Shown: piece after piece, positions 35,394 to 44,248 of the stretch | Layout of the letters: each line of letters begins with the position of its first letter | Numbering within the stretch: position 1 is the first letter of the stretch | Source: CAYWNA01 sp964459305 | GTDB lineage: Bacteria > Planctomycetota > Planctomycetia > Pirellulales > Pirellulaceae | DNA: 64,000 nt | Direction: 5' to 3' | Assembly: GCA_964459305.1 (NCBI GenBank) | Contig: CAYWNA010000004.1 | Location: forward strand, 1-64,000 | Notes under the pieces: generated by a model | What the model was told of the DNA's origin: nothing | Seen by the model: only the letters and a program-made list of their open reading frames with translations | Database searches by the model: none | Translations under genes and position numbers: made by a program

Positions 35394-37711
35394 TGAATGC
35401 AGTCATTGGAACCACGAAGACACGAAGGGCACGAGGAATTTCTTTCTTCGTGTTCTTCGTGCCTTTGTGGTTGTTCTCTTCGGTTTGTGGTTTCGCGGAT
35501 GATGTTGGAATTGATAAAGCAAGGCTGATCGAAGAAGAGCCGGGAGAGTATCTGCTGGAAGTAGATTCTGCACCCCGTTTAGCCGGTGCTTATCGGTCTC
35601 CGATTCTCCCTGCACGCTTCCATATGACCGGTCAGGCCGAACGTGAACGTCAAGCTGGCTACCTGATCGTTCGCCATCGCTTTCGCACATCGGGGCGGCC
35701 ACTGGAGGCGGAGGACCAGATTCTGCTGCCCTGGAACCGTATCGGTGTGTCCTTGACAGCCCAGTGGAACGACGGATCGATCCATCGGAATCTGTTCCTT
35801 CGAGAGATCGAAGGCATCCACGTGCCGGTTCAGATGCTGAAGCCTGTCGAGGAGCGGACGATCGATGTCTTGCGGCGGAATCTCCAGGTGGGCGTGACCC
35901 ATGCTGGGTCGAGTTGGGCCCACTGGGTTTTCATCCTGGGCATTTGTCTTATTGCCAAGGGCTGGCGCCTCTGGCGACTGGTGCTGCTGTTTGCCGCTGG
36001 ACACGGCGTATCGCTAATCATCGCCGATCTCGGCCTGCCAGGTGTGCCTCTGGCGATTGTCGAATTGTGTCTGGTTGTGGCAGCGCTACTCGCGGCGCGC
36101 GCGGCTTGGCTGCACGGTGAGGCATCGTGGCGATTCTCACCGATCGTACTCATCCTGGGCATAATTCACGGAGTCGGTTACGCAGGCGTACCGCGAGAAT
36201 CGGGCGCAATTGAAACGCAACTGTTGCCGGCTTTGCTTGGCTTCAATCTCGGCGTGGATGTGCTCCATGCTGTCACGGCGTGCGTGCTGTACGTGGTGGC
36301 TCTGCGGTTCGTCCGCGCTGTGCGCGGGCCTCCCGACCCCGCACTATCCGCGGGCGGGCAAATCGGACAAGCACTGCCCCCTCGCTCGCGTTTCGGGCTA
36401 CCGTGCGCGTCTTTGGCCCGATTGGCCGTGGGCAGCCTCGCCGCGGCGGTCCTCTTCGCAGGGCTATTTGGTGATGGATTGTCGTTGGCACTTCCACACG
36501 CTCAGGAAAATCAGCTCACTCAATTCGAACTGCCTGGACTTGCGGGCGGTGCCTCGCAGAAGACGGGAGCTCGCCCACGTCCCGCGCGCCGAATGACCGA
36601 TCCCGTGATGAGCTATCTGACGGTGGAGCTGTTTGAAGTGCGTCATGAAGTGTTGGTGAGCGGCCAAGTGGCAAACGACTGGCTTGAGGCCGACTTGATG
36701 GCCGACGACGTTATCCAAGTCGAGGATCAGGAAGCCTGGAAAGACGAAACGACGCGGAAGGTGCTGGATTCCATTCCGGTACACATCGACGGGCAGGCGG
36801 CCGAGCCGATCACCATGCGGGCTGATTTTGTCACCATCACCGCCAACGGAATTTCCACCCGGACAACGCCAGCGGCGGAAGTGCTGAGCACGGCCGTTTT
36901 GGGGATTGTATTCGTCTATGAAACGGGCGATCTGGCTGAAAGTGTGACGGTCGATTGGGATGTATTCTTCCCCGACGTGCCGCGGGTTCCCGCGACGACC
37001 ACAGATCCATTCGGTGGCAGCCAGCAATACGTCACGGCGGCGGACCCGCAGGTGCACTGGGAGAACCGTCTGGCCGGCTACAAAGTGCCCGAAGTCAAGC
37101 AAGTCGCATTTGTGAAACCAACCTTCCCGGTTGTTTCGGTTGCCTTTGCCGCCCTCGTCGCCCTCGCCTACGTCTTGTTTTCCAAACGAGGACACAAGCC
37201 ATTGGCCAACGGTTCGATGTCCATTGGCTTGGCCGTAGTCGTCGTCCTTTATCCATTCGCCCGTACGCCGGTTGACTTGCCGTTTGGCCAGGCATGGAAG
37301 CCCAGCACTGAACAGGCCGCTTCTATCCTTGATGACTTGCTGACCAACCTGTATCGTTCCTTTGACCTTCGTGACGAAGAGGCGATCTACGATCGCTTGG
37401 CGACGAGCGTCACCGGCGATCAGCTTACCAAAGTCTATCTCGAAAACCGCCGATCGCTTGACCTGGAAGACCGTGGCGGCGCCCGAGCGAAAGTGGACGA
37501 GGTTGAGATCCTGGAGGTGCGCAACATCCGAGTGGACGACTCCCGTGGCTTAGTCATTAACGCCGTATGGACCGTCAGCGGCAGTGTAAGCCACTATGGT
37601 CACACGCACTACCGTCGGAATCGATACGATGCGGATGTAGGCATCGCCCCAATCGACGGTGCCTGGAGAATTCGCCAAATCGAGGTCGCTGAGCAGCAGA
37701 GAGAATTATGA
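35390..37711 (+). CDS. HupE/UreJ-type membrane protein with extended C-terminus
   Basis: 773 residues. The signal peptide is encoded largely by a hairpin repeat (residues 8-28). After a 130-residue soluble part comes the HupE/UreJ_2-like membrane core at about 185-375, with LLFAAGHGVSLIIADLG, LGIIHGVGYAG and LGFNLGVDVLHAV matching family motifs; the usual GxDHxxF motif is altered to SSWAHWVF. A periplasmic domain (about 390-570), two more helices (near 580 and 605) and a soluble C-terminal domain (640-773) follow. HupE/UreJ proteins transport nickel/cobalt or other metals; the altered motif leaves the substrate open. Frame extends 65 codons upstream into the PPIase gene, but ATG 35390 overlaps its stop. 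Confidence 0.8.
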   Translation: MMNAVIGTTKTRRARGISFFVFFVPLWLFSSVCGFADDVGIDKARLIEEEPGEYLLEVDSAPRLAGAYRSPILPARFHMTGQAERERQAGYLIVRHRFRTSGRPLEAEDQILLPWNRIGVSLTAQWNDGSIHRNLFLREIEGIHVPVQMLKPVEERTIDVLRRNLQVGVTHAGSSWAHWVFILGICLIAKGWRLWRLVLLFAAGHGVSLIIADLGLPGVPLAIVELCLVVAALLAARAAWLHGEASWRFSPIVLILGIIHGVGYAGVPRESGAIETQLLPALLGFNLGVDVLHAVTACVLYVVALRFVRAVRGPPDPALSAGGQIGQALPPRSRFGLPCASLARLAVGSLAAAVLFAGLFGDGLSLALPHAQENQLTQFELPGLAGGASQKTGARPRPARRMTDPVMSYLTVELFEVRHEVLVSGQVANDWLEADLMADDVIQVEDQEAWKDETTRKVLDSIPVHIDGQAAEPITMRADFVTITANGISTRTTPAAEVLSTAVLGIVFVYETGDLAESVTVDWDVFFPDVPRVPATTTDPFGGSQQYVTAADPQVHWENRLAGYKVPEVKQVAFVKPTFPVVSVAFAALVALAYVLFSKRGHKPLANGSMSIGLAVVVVLYPFARTPVDLPFGQAWKPSTEQAASILDDLLTNLYRSFDLRDEEAIYDRLATSVTGDQLTKVYLENRRSLDLEDRGGARAKVDEVEILEVRNIRVDDSRGLVINAVWTVSGSVSHYGHTHYRRNRYDADVGIAPIDGAWRIRQIEVAEQQREL
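35410..35472. repeat. Hairpin repeat family B inside the HupE-like gene
   Basis: Arms 35410-35438 (AACCACGAAGACACGAAGGG...) and 35444-35472 pair at about 24 of 29 positions with a 5-base loop. The repeat lies in frame in the signal peptide region and encodes residues 8-28, including the hydrophobic FFVFFVPLWL run. A related copy lies at 37711-37839. Confidence 0.9.
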
Positions 37712-37839
37712 ACCACAAAGACACAAAGGGCACAAAGGAAAGATCAAAGAGCTGAAGCAGGGACGGGAAGAGCGGGACATGGCGACTGAGGAAAACCCAG
37801 AACGTCTTTTTCTTCGTGTTCTTCGTGCCTTCGTGGTTC
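37711..37839. repeat. Hairpin repeat family B, second copy (long loop)
   Basis: The left arm AACCACAAAGACACAAAGGG (from 37711) and right arm TTCTTCGTGTTCTTCGTGCC...GTGGTT (about 37810-37838) are the same repeat words as at 35410-35472, but here they are about 65 bases apart. The left arm begins at the last base of the HupE-like stop codon. A minus-strand frame (37575-37841) starting MNHEGTKNTKK is a by-product of this repeat. Confidence 0.88.
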
Positions 37840-37849
37840 AAATGTCACG

Positions 37850-38524
37850 ATGATCAGAATCACAGACCTCCAATTTGAATACCGGCATAGCGACTTTCGG
37901 TTGCGCGTGCCCGAGCTGTCCGTGCGAAGTGGCTCGACGGTTGCGGTGATCGGCCCGAGCGGAAGCGGGAAGACGACGCTGCTGAACTTGATCGCGGGCA
38001 TCCTGGTTCCGGCGGCCGGTCGCGTGTGGACCAACGGAGTCGACGTACGGGCGCTCGGCGAGTCCGCGCGCCGCGATTTTCGCATTCGCCATGTGGGGCT
38101 TGTGTTTCAGGAGTTCGAGTTGCTGGAGCACCTGGACGTGCTAGACAACATTCTCTTGCCATGCCGAATTACGCAGGCCGTCCAACTCCAGCAAGAGCAT
38201 CGCGATCGCGCGATTGATCTGGCACGCGAGGTTGGTATCGACGACAAGCTGCGTCGTTACGTCCGCAAGCTTTCTCAAGGGGAACGTCAGCGAGTCGCGC
38301 TTTGCCGGGCTCTATTGCTCGAACCACCGCTGTTGTTATGCGACGAGCCGACCGGCAACCTCGATCCCGCCAACAAAGAACACGTGTTGGACATCCTGTT
38401 CGATTATGTTCGCCGGAATGAAACGACGTTGCTGACGGTCACCCACGATCACGAATTGTTGCCTCGATTCGACGAGACGGTCGACTTCAGACGCTTTCAT
38501 CATCGAAGCGAGGACCAATCATGA
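37850..38524 (+). CDS. ABC transporter ATP-binding protein (MacB/LolD-type)
   Basis: 224 residues, a complete ABC ATPase. Walker A GPSGSGKTT (35-43), Q-loop VFQEFELLEHLDV, signature LSQGERQRVAL (near 141), Walker B LLLCDEPTGNLD (near 160) and H-loop TVTHDHEL are all present. Length and the DEPTGNLD form are typical of the LolD/MacB group that pairs with FtsX-fold permeases and acts on envelope lipoproteins or extracytoplasmic molecules. Its stop overlaps the permease start (ATGA at 38521-38524). Confidence 0.92.
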   Translation: MIRITDLQFEYRHSDFRLRVPELSVRSGSTVAVIGPSGSGKTTLLNLIAGILVPAAGRVWTNGVDVRALGESARRDFRIRHVGLVFQEFELLEHLDVLDNILLPCRITQAVQLQQEHRDRAIDLAREVGIDDKLRRYVRKLSQGERQRVALCRALLLEPPLLLCDEPTGNLDPANKEHVLDILFDYVRRNETTLLTVTHDHELLPRFDETVDFRRFHHRSEDQS

Positions 38525-39705
38525 CGGACGTGCTCTATCTCGCATGGCGCTACCTCGCGTATCACCGATTCAAGATGGCCATCCTGGTCGCTTCGATCAC
38601 GATGATCGTCTATCTGCCCGGCGGGCTGAACATTTTGGTGAGCCGGAGCGCCGAAGAATTGACGGCGCGTTCCGAGGCAACACCGCTGTTGGTGGGCGCA
38701 AAAGGAAGTCCGTTGGAGTTGGTGCTCAGTTCGCTGTACTTCGAGTCGGACGTTCCACCGCAGACGCGTTATGCCGAGGTAACCCGAGTCGATCAGTCCG
38801 GCTTGGCCCGCGGCATTCCTCTGTATACCCGTTTCCAGACTCGCCACAGCCCGATTGTTGGGACGTCGCTGGACTACTTCGAATTTCGCGGGCTGGAAGT
38901 AGAAAGCGGGCGACAAATCGCCATGATGGGCGAATGTGTTCTGGGCGCTCAAGCCGCACGGGAGGCGGGCGTCAAGTCTGGCGACTCCGTCATGTCGACG
39001 CCGGAAAGCGTGTTCAACATCGCGGGCGTCTACCCGTTGAAGATGAAAGTCGTCGGGATATTCAAGCCTAGCGGCACACCCGATGATCGCGCGGTGTTTG
39101 TGGACATCAAGACCGCGTGGGTGATCGAGGGCCTCGCTCACGGTCACCAGGATCTCAGCCGACCAGAAGCGCAAACGGGCGTGCTTCGCAAAGAAGGCAA
39201 CGAAATCATCGCCAACGCATCGGTCATGCAGTACAACGAAATCACACCCGAAAACGCCGCATCATTTCATTTCCATGGTGATCCGAACGAGTTCCCCATC
39301 ACCTCGGTGATCGTTGTCCCGCGCGACGAGAGGTCGCGAACGCTGCTTCAGGGTCGTTATCTTGGCGACGACGAGCTGGTACAGATTGTCCCGCCTGCCA
39401 GAGTGATGGACGAATTACTGAAAACGATCTTAACCGTGCGCCGTTATATTATGATTGCCGTTGCCCTGGTCGGCGTCGCCACCCTGGCCACCATGACGCT
39501 GGTGTTTATGCTGTCCCTGCAACTCCGGCGTCGCGAAATGGAGACAATCATCAAAATCGGAGGATCGCACATGCGGATCGCGTCGCTGGCTGCTGCCGAG
39601 GTGCTTGGCGTGGTCGTGGCCGGTGCAGTGTCTGCCGGACTGTTGTCGCTGGCGACCATGTGGCTGGCTGCATCCGCAACTCGGTTGCTTGTTCAAATGA
39701 CCTAG
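38521..39705 (+). CDS. FtsX-fold ABC permease (MacB-type)
   Basis: 394 residues with one N-terminal transmembrane helix (KMAILVASITMIVYLPGGLNI, about 18-38), a 240-residue extracytoplasmic domain, and three C-terminal helices near 305-325, 348-375 and 375-392. This is the MacB/LolC topology of mechanotransmission permeases, which move no substrate through the membrane themselves but act on periplasmic ones. The SRSAEELTARSEATPLLVGAKGS start of the periplasmic part matches the family. Encoded directly after its ATPase with a 4-base overlap. Confidence 0.88.
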   Translation: MTDVLYLAWRYLAYHRFKMAILVASITMIVYLPGGLNILVSRSAEELTARSEATPLLVGAKGSPLELVLSSLYFESDVPPQTRYAEVTRVDQSGLARGIPLYTRFQTRHSPIVGTSLDYFEFRGLEVESGRQIAMMGECVLGAQAAREAGVKSGDSVMSTPESVFNIAGVYPLKMKVVGIFKPSGTPDDRAVFVDIKTAWVIEGLAHGHQDLSRPEAQTGVLRKEGNEIIANASVMQYNEITPENAASFHFHGDPNEFPITSVIVVPRDERSRTLLQGRYLGDDELVQIVPPARVMDELLKTILTVRRYIMIAVALVGVATLATMTLVFMLSLQLRRREMETIIKIGGSHMRIASLAAAEVLGVVVAGAVSAGLLSLATMWLAASATRLLVQMT

Positions 39706-39731
39706 CCCATCCCAAGGAGGATCTCTTTCCA

Positions 39732-40667
39732 ATGCCAACGCATTTTCGAATGACGCTGATCGGTTTCTTGACCGCGTGTTGTTCGGCCGGATGTTCCCCT
39801 TCGCCAGAACGGCAAGGCACGGTCGGCGATGAGGCGGAAGCAGGGGTCATCACGGTTTGTGTCGTCAATTACCCTCTCAAGTACTTTGCGGAGCGGATCG
39901 GTGGCGATCAAGTGGCGGTCAACTTCCCGGCTCCTTCTGACGGCGATCCTGCATTCTGGAACCCTACGGCGCAAGACATCATTCGATATCAGGATGTCGA
40001 TCTGATTCTGCTGAACGGTGCCGGCTATGCCAAATGGGTCGCAACGGTTTCCCTGCCCCAGTCCAAGACCGTAAACACATCCGCCAGCATCAAGGAGCAG
40101 TTCATCGCGCTCGAAGAAGCAACGACTCACAGTCACGGGCCGGAGGGCGAACACGCGCACGGCGGAATGGCCTTCACCACTTGGCTCGATCCGAAGCTTG
40201 CGATCCAGCAAGCCCAAGCCATACTCAGTGCACTGACCGAGCGATGGCCTGAGCACCAAGAGCGGTTCGAAGCAGGTTTTGCCCGGCTTGAGAAGGATCT
40301 GCTAGACGTGGATACCGCCATCGAGAAGATCGTGGCCGATGAGCAAGGCACCCCATTGGTCTTTTCACATCCGGTCTACCAATATTTCGAGCGGCGCTAC
40401 GGCCTGAACGGGCGAAGCGTCCACTGGGAACCCGACGAGATGCCGAGCGATGAGCAGTGGAACCGTTTGGCGGAACTGCTGAAGACACACGAGGCCAAGT
40501 GGATGATCTGGGAAGGCGAACCAAAGCAAGAAGCAGTAACGCGTCTTCGTGAGATGGGCATCGAGTGTGTGGTCTTCGATCCCTGCGGCAACGTGCCCGC
40601 GGACGGTGATTTCCAGAAGGTCATGCAACTCAATCTGGAAAACCTGCAACATGTGTTCGCAGGCTAG
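39732..40667 (+). CDS. ZnuA-like metal-binding lipoprotein
   Basis: 311 residues. The lipobox LTAC (Cys16) marks a lipoprotein. The fold is that of cluster A-I substrate-binding proteins (ZnuA/TroA): TVCVVNYPLKYFAERIGGD, AFWNPTAQDIIRYQDVDLIL, WLDPKLAIQQAQAI and VFSHPVYQYFERRYGL carry metal-ligand positions, and a His-rich loop (HSHGPEGEHAHGG at 133-145) suits zinc. The SD AAGGAGG at 39714-39720 sits 11 bases before the ATG. The neighbouring permease is of MacB type and not the ZnuB type normally used, which is unusual. Nickel or manganese are alternative ligands. Confidence 0.87.
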   Translation: MPTHFRMTLIGFLTACCSAGCSPSPERQGTVGDEAEAGVITVCVVNYPLKYFAERIGGDQVAVNFPAPSDGDPAFWNPTAQDIIRYQDVDLILLNGAGYAKWVATVSLPQSKTVNTSASIKEQFIALEEATTHSHGPEGEHAHGGMAFTTWLDPKLAIQQAQAILSALTERWPEHQERFEAGFARLEKDLLDVDTAIEKIVADEQGTPLVFSHPVYQYFERRYGLNGRSVHWEPDEMPSDEQWNRLAELLKTHEAKWMIWEGEPKQEAVTRLREMGIECVVFDPCGNVPADGDFQKVMQLNLENLQHVFAG

Positions 40668-40725
40668 TTGAGGGTGTCCGGGAATTCGATCGCCGCGGAA
40701 TCGCTGCAATTCCCGGACGTAGTGT

Positions 40726-42189
40726 TCACCGCACGCGCCGGCGGTTGTCGAAATGGATCTGTTGGATTCCTTCTGGTACGAGGCGGGCGTCGGCGATGCG
40801 CTGGCGGAGCAGTTTCGACAACTGGTCGACCGTGTCGGCGTGTTCGGGACGGTTCGCGAGGTTGACTATCTCCTGCGGGTCGGACTGGTGGTTGTACAGC
40901 TCGGCTCCCTCACCCGCTTCCTCGCCCCATTCCGTGTAACGGAAGCGTGGCGTTCGGATGCTGTACCCGTTTGCGTATTGAGTCAGCGCGCACTCTCGCG
41001 GCCTTGCGGCAGGATCCTCTAGCACCGACGCAAGGCTGACGCCGGACAGGTACTCCGGCGCGGGTAGGCCGCACAGCTCTGCCAGTGTGGGATAGAAGTC
41101 GACCATCTCGGCCGGCGTCGTCGTGCTTTGACCCACGGCCTTCGTACCCGGGCCGGCGATGATTAGCGGCACGCGGGCCGCGTTTTCAAACAGCGTCGTC
41201 TTCTGCCAGTGCCCATGCTCGCCCATGTGATAGCCGTGATCCGAGGTAAACACGACGATCGTATTGTCCGCAAGGCCCGATTCCTTCAGGGCATCGAGCA
41301 CTCGGCCCACCTGGGCGTCGGCGAACGTGGTTGATGCATAGTACGCCTGAATCGCCTGCCGGGCCAGATCGTCCGCCAGGTTAATCTGTTCCTTTTTCCG
41401 ATTGACCGACTGTCGGGCCGGTTTCGGCAGCGTATCGAGGTACCCCTCGGGCATTGTGGGCACGACGATCTTCTGCCGCGGATACATCTCGAAGTACTCC
41501 TTGGGCGCCACATACGGCGTATGGGGCCGGAACAGGCCGACGGCCAGGAAGAATGGTCGGTCCTCTTGAGCGTATTGTCCGAGCAACCGAATTGCCTCGG
41601 TCGCGGCAATGCCGTCGGTCTGCTCTTCGTCCGTTCCGTCCGCGGCCAGCCAGCTGAGCGTGCCGCCGAAACTGCCAGGCCGCAGGCTGAAGATCAAGTC
41701 TTCGTCGTCCTTGTCCCGGCCGCGGGGATTAATCGTGTAATCCCACGAATACGGATCGTCGTGACCGCTGGTGCCAATGTGCTTCGGTACGTTGTAGTGG
41801 TAGATCTTCCCGATGCGTGTGGCAAAGTACCCATTGTTCCGAAACATTTGCGACATGGTCTGGACGTTGGGCACGTGCTCGCGGATGTAGATGGCATTCC
41901 GACGGACCAGCGTCTGATCCGGATAGAGCCCCGTCATGAACGACGCTCGGCTTGGACCGCACAGCGGATACTGGCAATAAGCGTTGTCAAACCGGACGCC
42001 ACGCTTCGCCAGCCGGTCGATGTTCGGTGACTTGACCAATGGGTGCCCGTAACAACCGAGGTCGCAGTTCAGGTCGTCGTAGATCAAGAACAAAACGTTC
42101 GGTCTCGTGGTCTCGGCGTCATCACTGCGGCCGACGCCGCCCAGCAGCATGACCAGTAGACTGAGTAATACGATAAGGTAGGTACGCAT
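40726..42189 (-). CDS. Secreted sulfatase (iduronate-2-sulfatase-like)
   Basis: 487 residues with a signal peptide (YLIVLLSLLVMLLGGVG). The active-site motif CGPSRASFMTG is present with Cys77 as the formylglycine precursor (C-x-P-S-R type). LFLIYDDLNCDLGCYG and VVFTSDHGYHMGEHGHWQK supply the calcium ligands and other catalytic residues. The NIDRLAKRGVRFDNAYCQYP and RVPLIIAGPG pattern fits the iduronate-2-sulfatase (S1_7-like) subgroup. GGGAGA lies 8 bases upstream of the ATG. No formylglycine-generating enzyme is encoded in the window. It is divergent from the arylsulfatase at 42512, so both may answer to one sulfated-glycan signal. Confidence 0.92.
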   Translation of the reverse strand: MRTYLIVLLSLLVMLLGGVGRSDDAETTRPNVLFLIYDDLNCDLGCYGHPLVKSPNIDRLAKRGVRFDNAYCQYPLCGPSRASFMTGLYPDQTLVRRNAIYIREHVPNVQTMSQMFRNNGYFATRIGKIYHYNVPKHIGTSGHDDPYSWDYTINPRGRDKDDEDLIFSLRPGSFGGTLSWLAADGTDEEQTDGIAATEAIRLLGQYAQEDRPFFLAVGLFRPHTPYVAPKEYFEMYPRQKIVVPTMPEGYLDTLPKPARQSVNRKKEQINLADDLARQAIQAYYASTTFADAQVGRVLDALKESGLADNTIVVFTSDHGYHMGEHGHWQKTTLFENAARVPLIIAGPGTKAVGQSTTTPAEMVDFYPTLAELCGLPAPEYLSGVSLASVLEDPAARPRECALTQYANGYSIRTPRFRYTEWGEEAGEGAELYNHQSDPQEIVNLANRPEHADTVDQLSKLLRQRIADARLVPEGIQQIHFDNRRRVR

Positions 42190-42511
42190 GGCAAAAGTCT
42201 CCCTGTGTCGATGTCAGTGTCAGCAAGTTCGCAATGAGTTCGCGACTCGGCAGACTGCTGGAGCAATAGCGGCTTCGCCCGACGGCCAATTCGTTGACAA
42301 GGTGAGTGTATTTCTCCATTGTCGGGAGCACCGGCGGTGTTGCCCGAATGGCGATCGCGCAAACCGAGGAATTCGGAGTCCTGTTCAAGCTGGACAGTAT
42401 ACCATCTATTCTTAGAATACACTGTGGCTCTGCCCGATGGCGAGTTCGGCGGCTGCCATACACCGCAGTTCCGACGTCCCAACAACAATGAGTTGAAGTG
42501 AGCGAAATAAA
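42190..42511. other. Divergent intergenic region between two sulfatases
   Basis: 322 bases with no credible gene. It should hold both promoters, but no clear -35/-10 pair or operator was recognised. Confidence 0.5.
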
Positions 42512-43984
42512 ATGTTAAAGATTCGTATTCTCCCAGCTTCGACCGCACTGGCATGCGTGGTTTTCATCGTCATCTCACATCAGAGCGCGATTGCCACCGA
42601 ACATCCGAATGTGGTCTTCGTACTCGTGGATAATCTCGGCTACGGCGATATCGGCTGTTTTGGCTCAACGAAACACCGAACTCCGAATATCGATCGGTTA
42701 GCAGACGAAGGCGTTCGATTGACCAGTTTCTACAGTGCGGCGCCGGTCTGCACGCCGTCGCGGGCAAGCTTTCTGACCGGTTGTTATCCGCGGCGAGTGG
42801 GAATGCACGTCGACTACAACGGGACGCAAGTCCTGATGGCCGTCTCGTCCCGTGGATTAAATCCCAACGAACACACAATCGCCGAACTGTTGAAAGAACA
42901 TGGGTACGCGACGGCCTGTCTTGGCAAGTGGCATTTGGGCGACCAGCCGCCCTTCCTGCCGCGCCGGCATGGATTTGACGAGTTCTTTGGGCTTCCCTAC
43001 AGCGAGGATATGGGTGAACGTGAGGCAACCGTGTTCCGGGTGGCCGTGCCGCCGCTCCCGTTGCTCGAAGGTGAAACCGTGATCGAGGCGCCGACGGATC
43101 CGAGTCAGTTGACGCGACGGTTTACCGAACGTGCGGTCGAATTCATCGCGAAGAACAAAGACCGACCTTTCTTTCTCTATCTGCCGCACACGATGCCGGG
43201 CAGCACGCGTGAGTCCTTCGCAAGTGAACGGTTCAAGGGCAAGTCTGCCAACGGCACCTACGGCGATGCGGTCGAGGAACTCGACTGGTCGATGGGCGAG
43301 GTATTGAAAGCACTAAAGCAGAATGGAGTCGACGATCGGACTCTTGTGATCTGGACGTCCGATAATGGCCCGTCACTCCGCAGGAATGTGGCACATGGCA
43401 GCGTCGCACCTTTGCAGGGCTGGGGGTATTCCACCGATGAAGGCGGCATGCGGATGCCGTTCGTTGCTCGTTGGCCGGGACAGATTCCGCCGGGAACGGA
43501 ATCGGACGAGTTGACTGCGGCGATGGATCTGCTGCCCACCGTCGTCAAGTTGGCCGGCGGCGAAGTGCCCGGGGATCGCCTGATCGATGGCCATGACATC
43601 TGGCCGCTGTTGTCCGGGAAGGCAAACGCGAAATCACCGTACGAAGCATTTTACTTCTACTTCCTCGGTCAGTTGCAGGCCGTACGCTCCGGCAAATGGA
43701 AGCTGTATTTGCCGCTCGAAGAAAAATGGGACCGCCGCCGCTGGCGCAACGAGCAAGGCGATCCGAGCGAGTTGAAGCTGGTTGATCTCGATGCCGATAT
43801 CCGCGAGGAACACAATCTCGCCACCGCCAGTCCGGAAGTGGTCAAGCGACTGATGGCCCACGCGGAATGGGCCCGCGAAGAACTGGGCGACATCGGCAAG
43901 ACCGGAAGAGGCCAGCGTCCGGCCGGTCATTATCCCGACCCCCGGCCGCTCTGGCTGAACCGAGCCAAGAGTGTGCCCGAGTAG
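42512..43984 (+). CDS. Secreted arylsulfatase
   Basis: 490 residues. A signal peptide (STALACVVFIVISHQSAIA) is followed by FVLVDNLGYGDIGCFGS with calcium-binding Asp residues, and the sulfatase motif CTPSRASFLTG with Cys80 as the formylglycine precursor. GKWHLGD near 135 and WTSDNGPSLRRN near 285 complete the active site. This is the arylsulfatase A/N-acetylgalactosamine-sulfatase-like (S1) arrangement. Ribosome binding sequence before the ATG is weak. It should hydrolyse sulfate esters on a glycan or aromatic compound outside the cytoplasm. Confidence 0.92.
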   Translation: MLKIRILPASTALACVVFIVISHQSAIATEHPNVVFVLVDNLGYGDIGCFGSTKHRTPNIDRLADEGVRLTSFYSAAPVCTPSRASFLTGCYPRRVGMHVDYNGTQVLMAVSSRGLNPNEHTIAELLKEHGYATACLGKWHLGDQPPFLPRRHGFDEFFGLPYSEDMGEREATVFRVAVPPLPLLEGETVIEAPTDPSQLTRRFTERAVEFIAKNKDRPFFLYLPHTMPGSTRESFASERFKGKSANGTYGDAVEELDWSMGEVLKALKQNGVDDRTLVIWTSDNGPSLRRNVAHGSVAPLQGWGYSTDEGGMRMPFVARWPGQIPPGTESDELTAAMDLLPTVVKLAGGEVPGDRLIDGHDIWPLLSGKANAKSPYEAFYFYFLGQLQAVRSGKWKLYLPLEEKWDRRRWRNEQGDPSELKLVDLDADIREEHNLATASPEVVKRLMAHAEWAREELGDIGKTGRGQRPAGHYPDPRPLWLNRAKSVPE

Positions 43985-44042
43985 ACCAAGCGGAGGTCGC
44001 AGATGTTTGCACAGCTATACCATCCGCGGGCAAGTCTGACCC

Positions 44043-44106
44043 GTAGCCGAACTCGCCAGAGTTTGGTTTTCCCCTGCGCGGCCCAAAGTCTGGCGACTTC
44101 GGCTAC
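44043..44106. repeat. Inverted repeat (64 bp), 24-bp arms
   Basis: Arms 44043-44066 (starting GTAGCCGAACTCGCCAGA) and 44083-44106 pair at 22 of 24 positions around a 16-base loop. It starts 59 bases after the arylsulfatase stop, between convergent genes. A smaller hairpin GGGGCGTTGCCCC follows at 44187-44199 and could help end transcription. Confidence 0.72.
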
Positions 44107-44248
44107 ATGAGGAAAAGTGTCAATCCTGGCCGCGGCTAGTATAAATCCGCGGAGGAGGCCGTTTTCTCCTAGCCAAAGGCTGGCATGGGGCGTTGCCCCA
44201 GGACAAGTCTCCTTGAGTTGATTCCGCTTCAAAGCCAAGTGCGCGCGA

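Noticed and set aside
36300..36430. Low-complexity Gly/Pro/Arg stretch in the HupE-like protein, possibly another repeat insertion
   Set aside because: It reads as an in-frame loop between membrane helices; no clear palindrome could be shown.
37575..37841. 88-codon minus-strand frame starting MNHEGTKNTKK
   Set aside because: Produced by hairpin repeat family B; not a gene.
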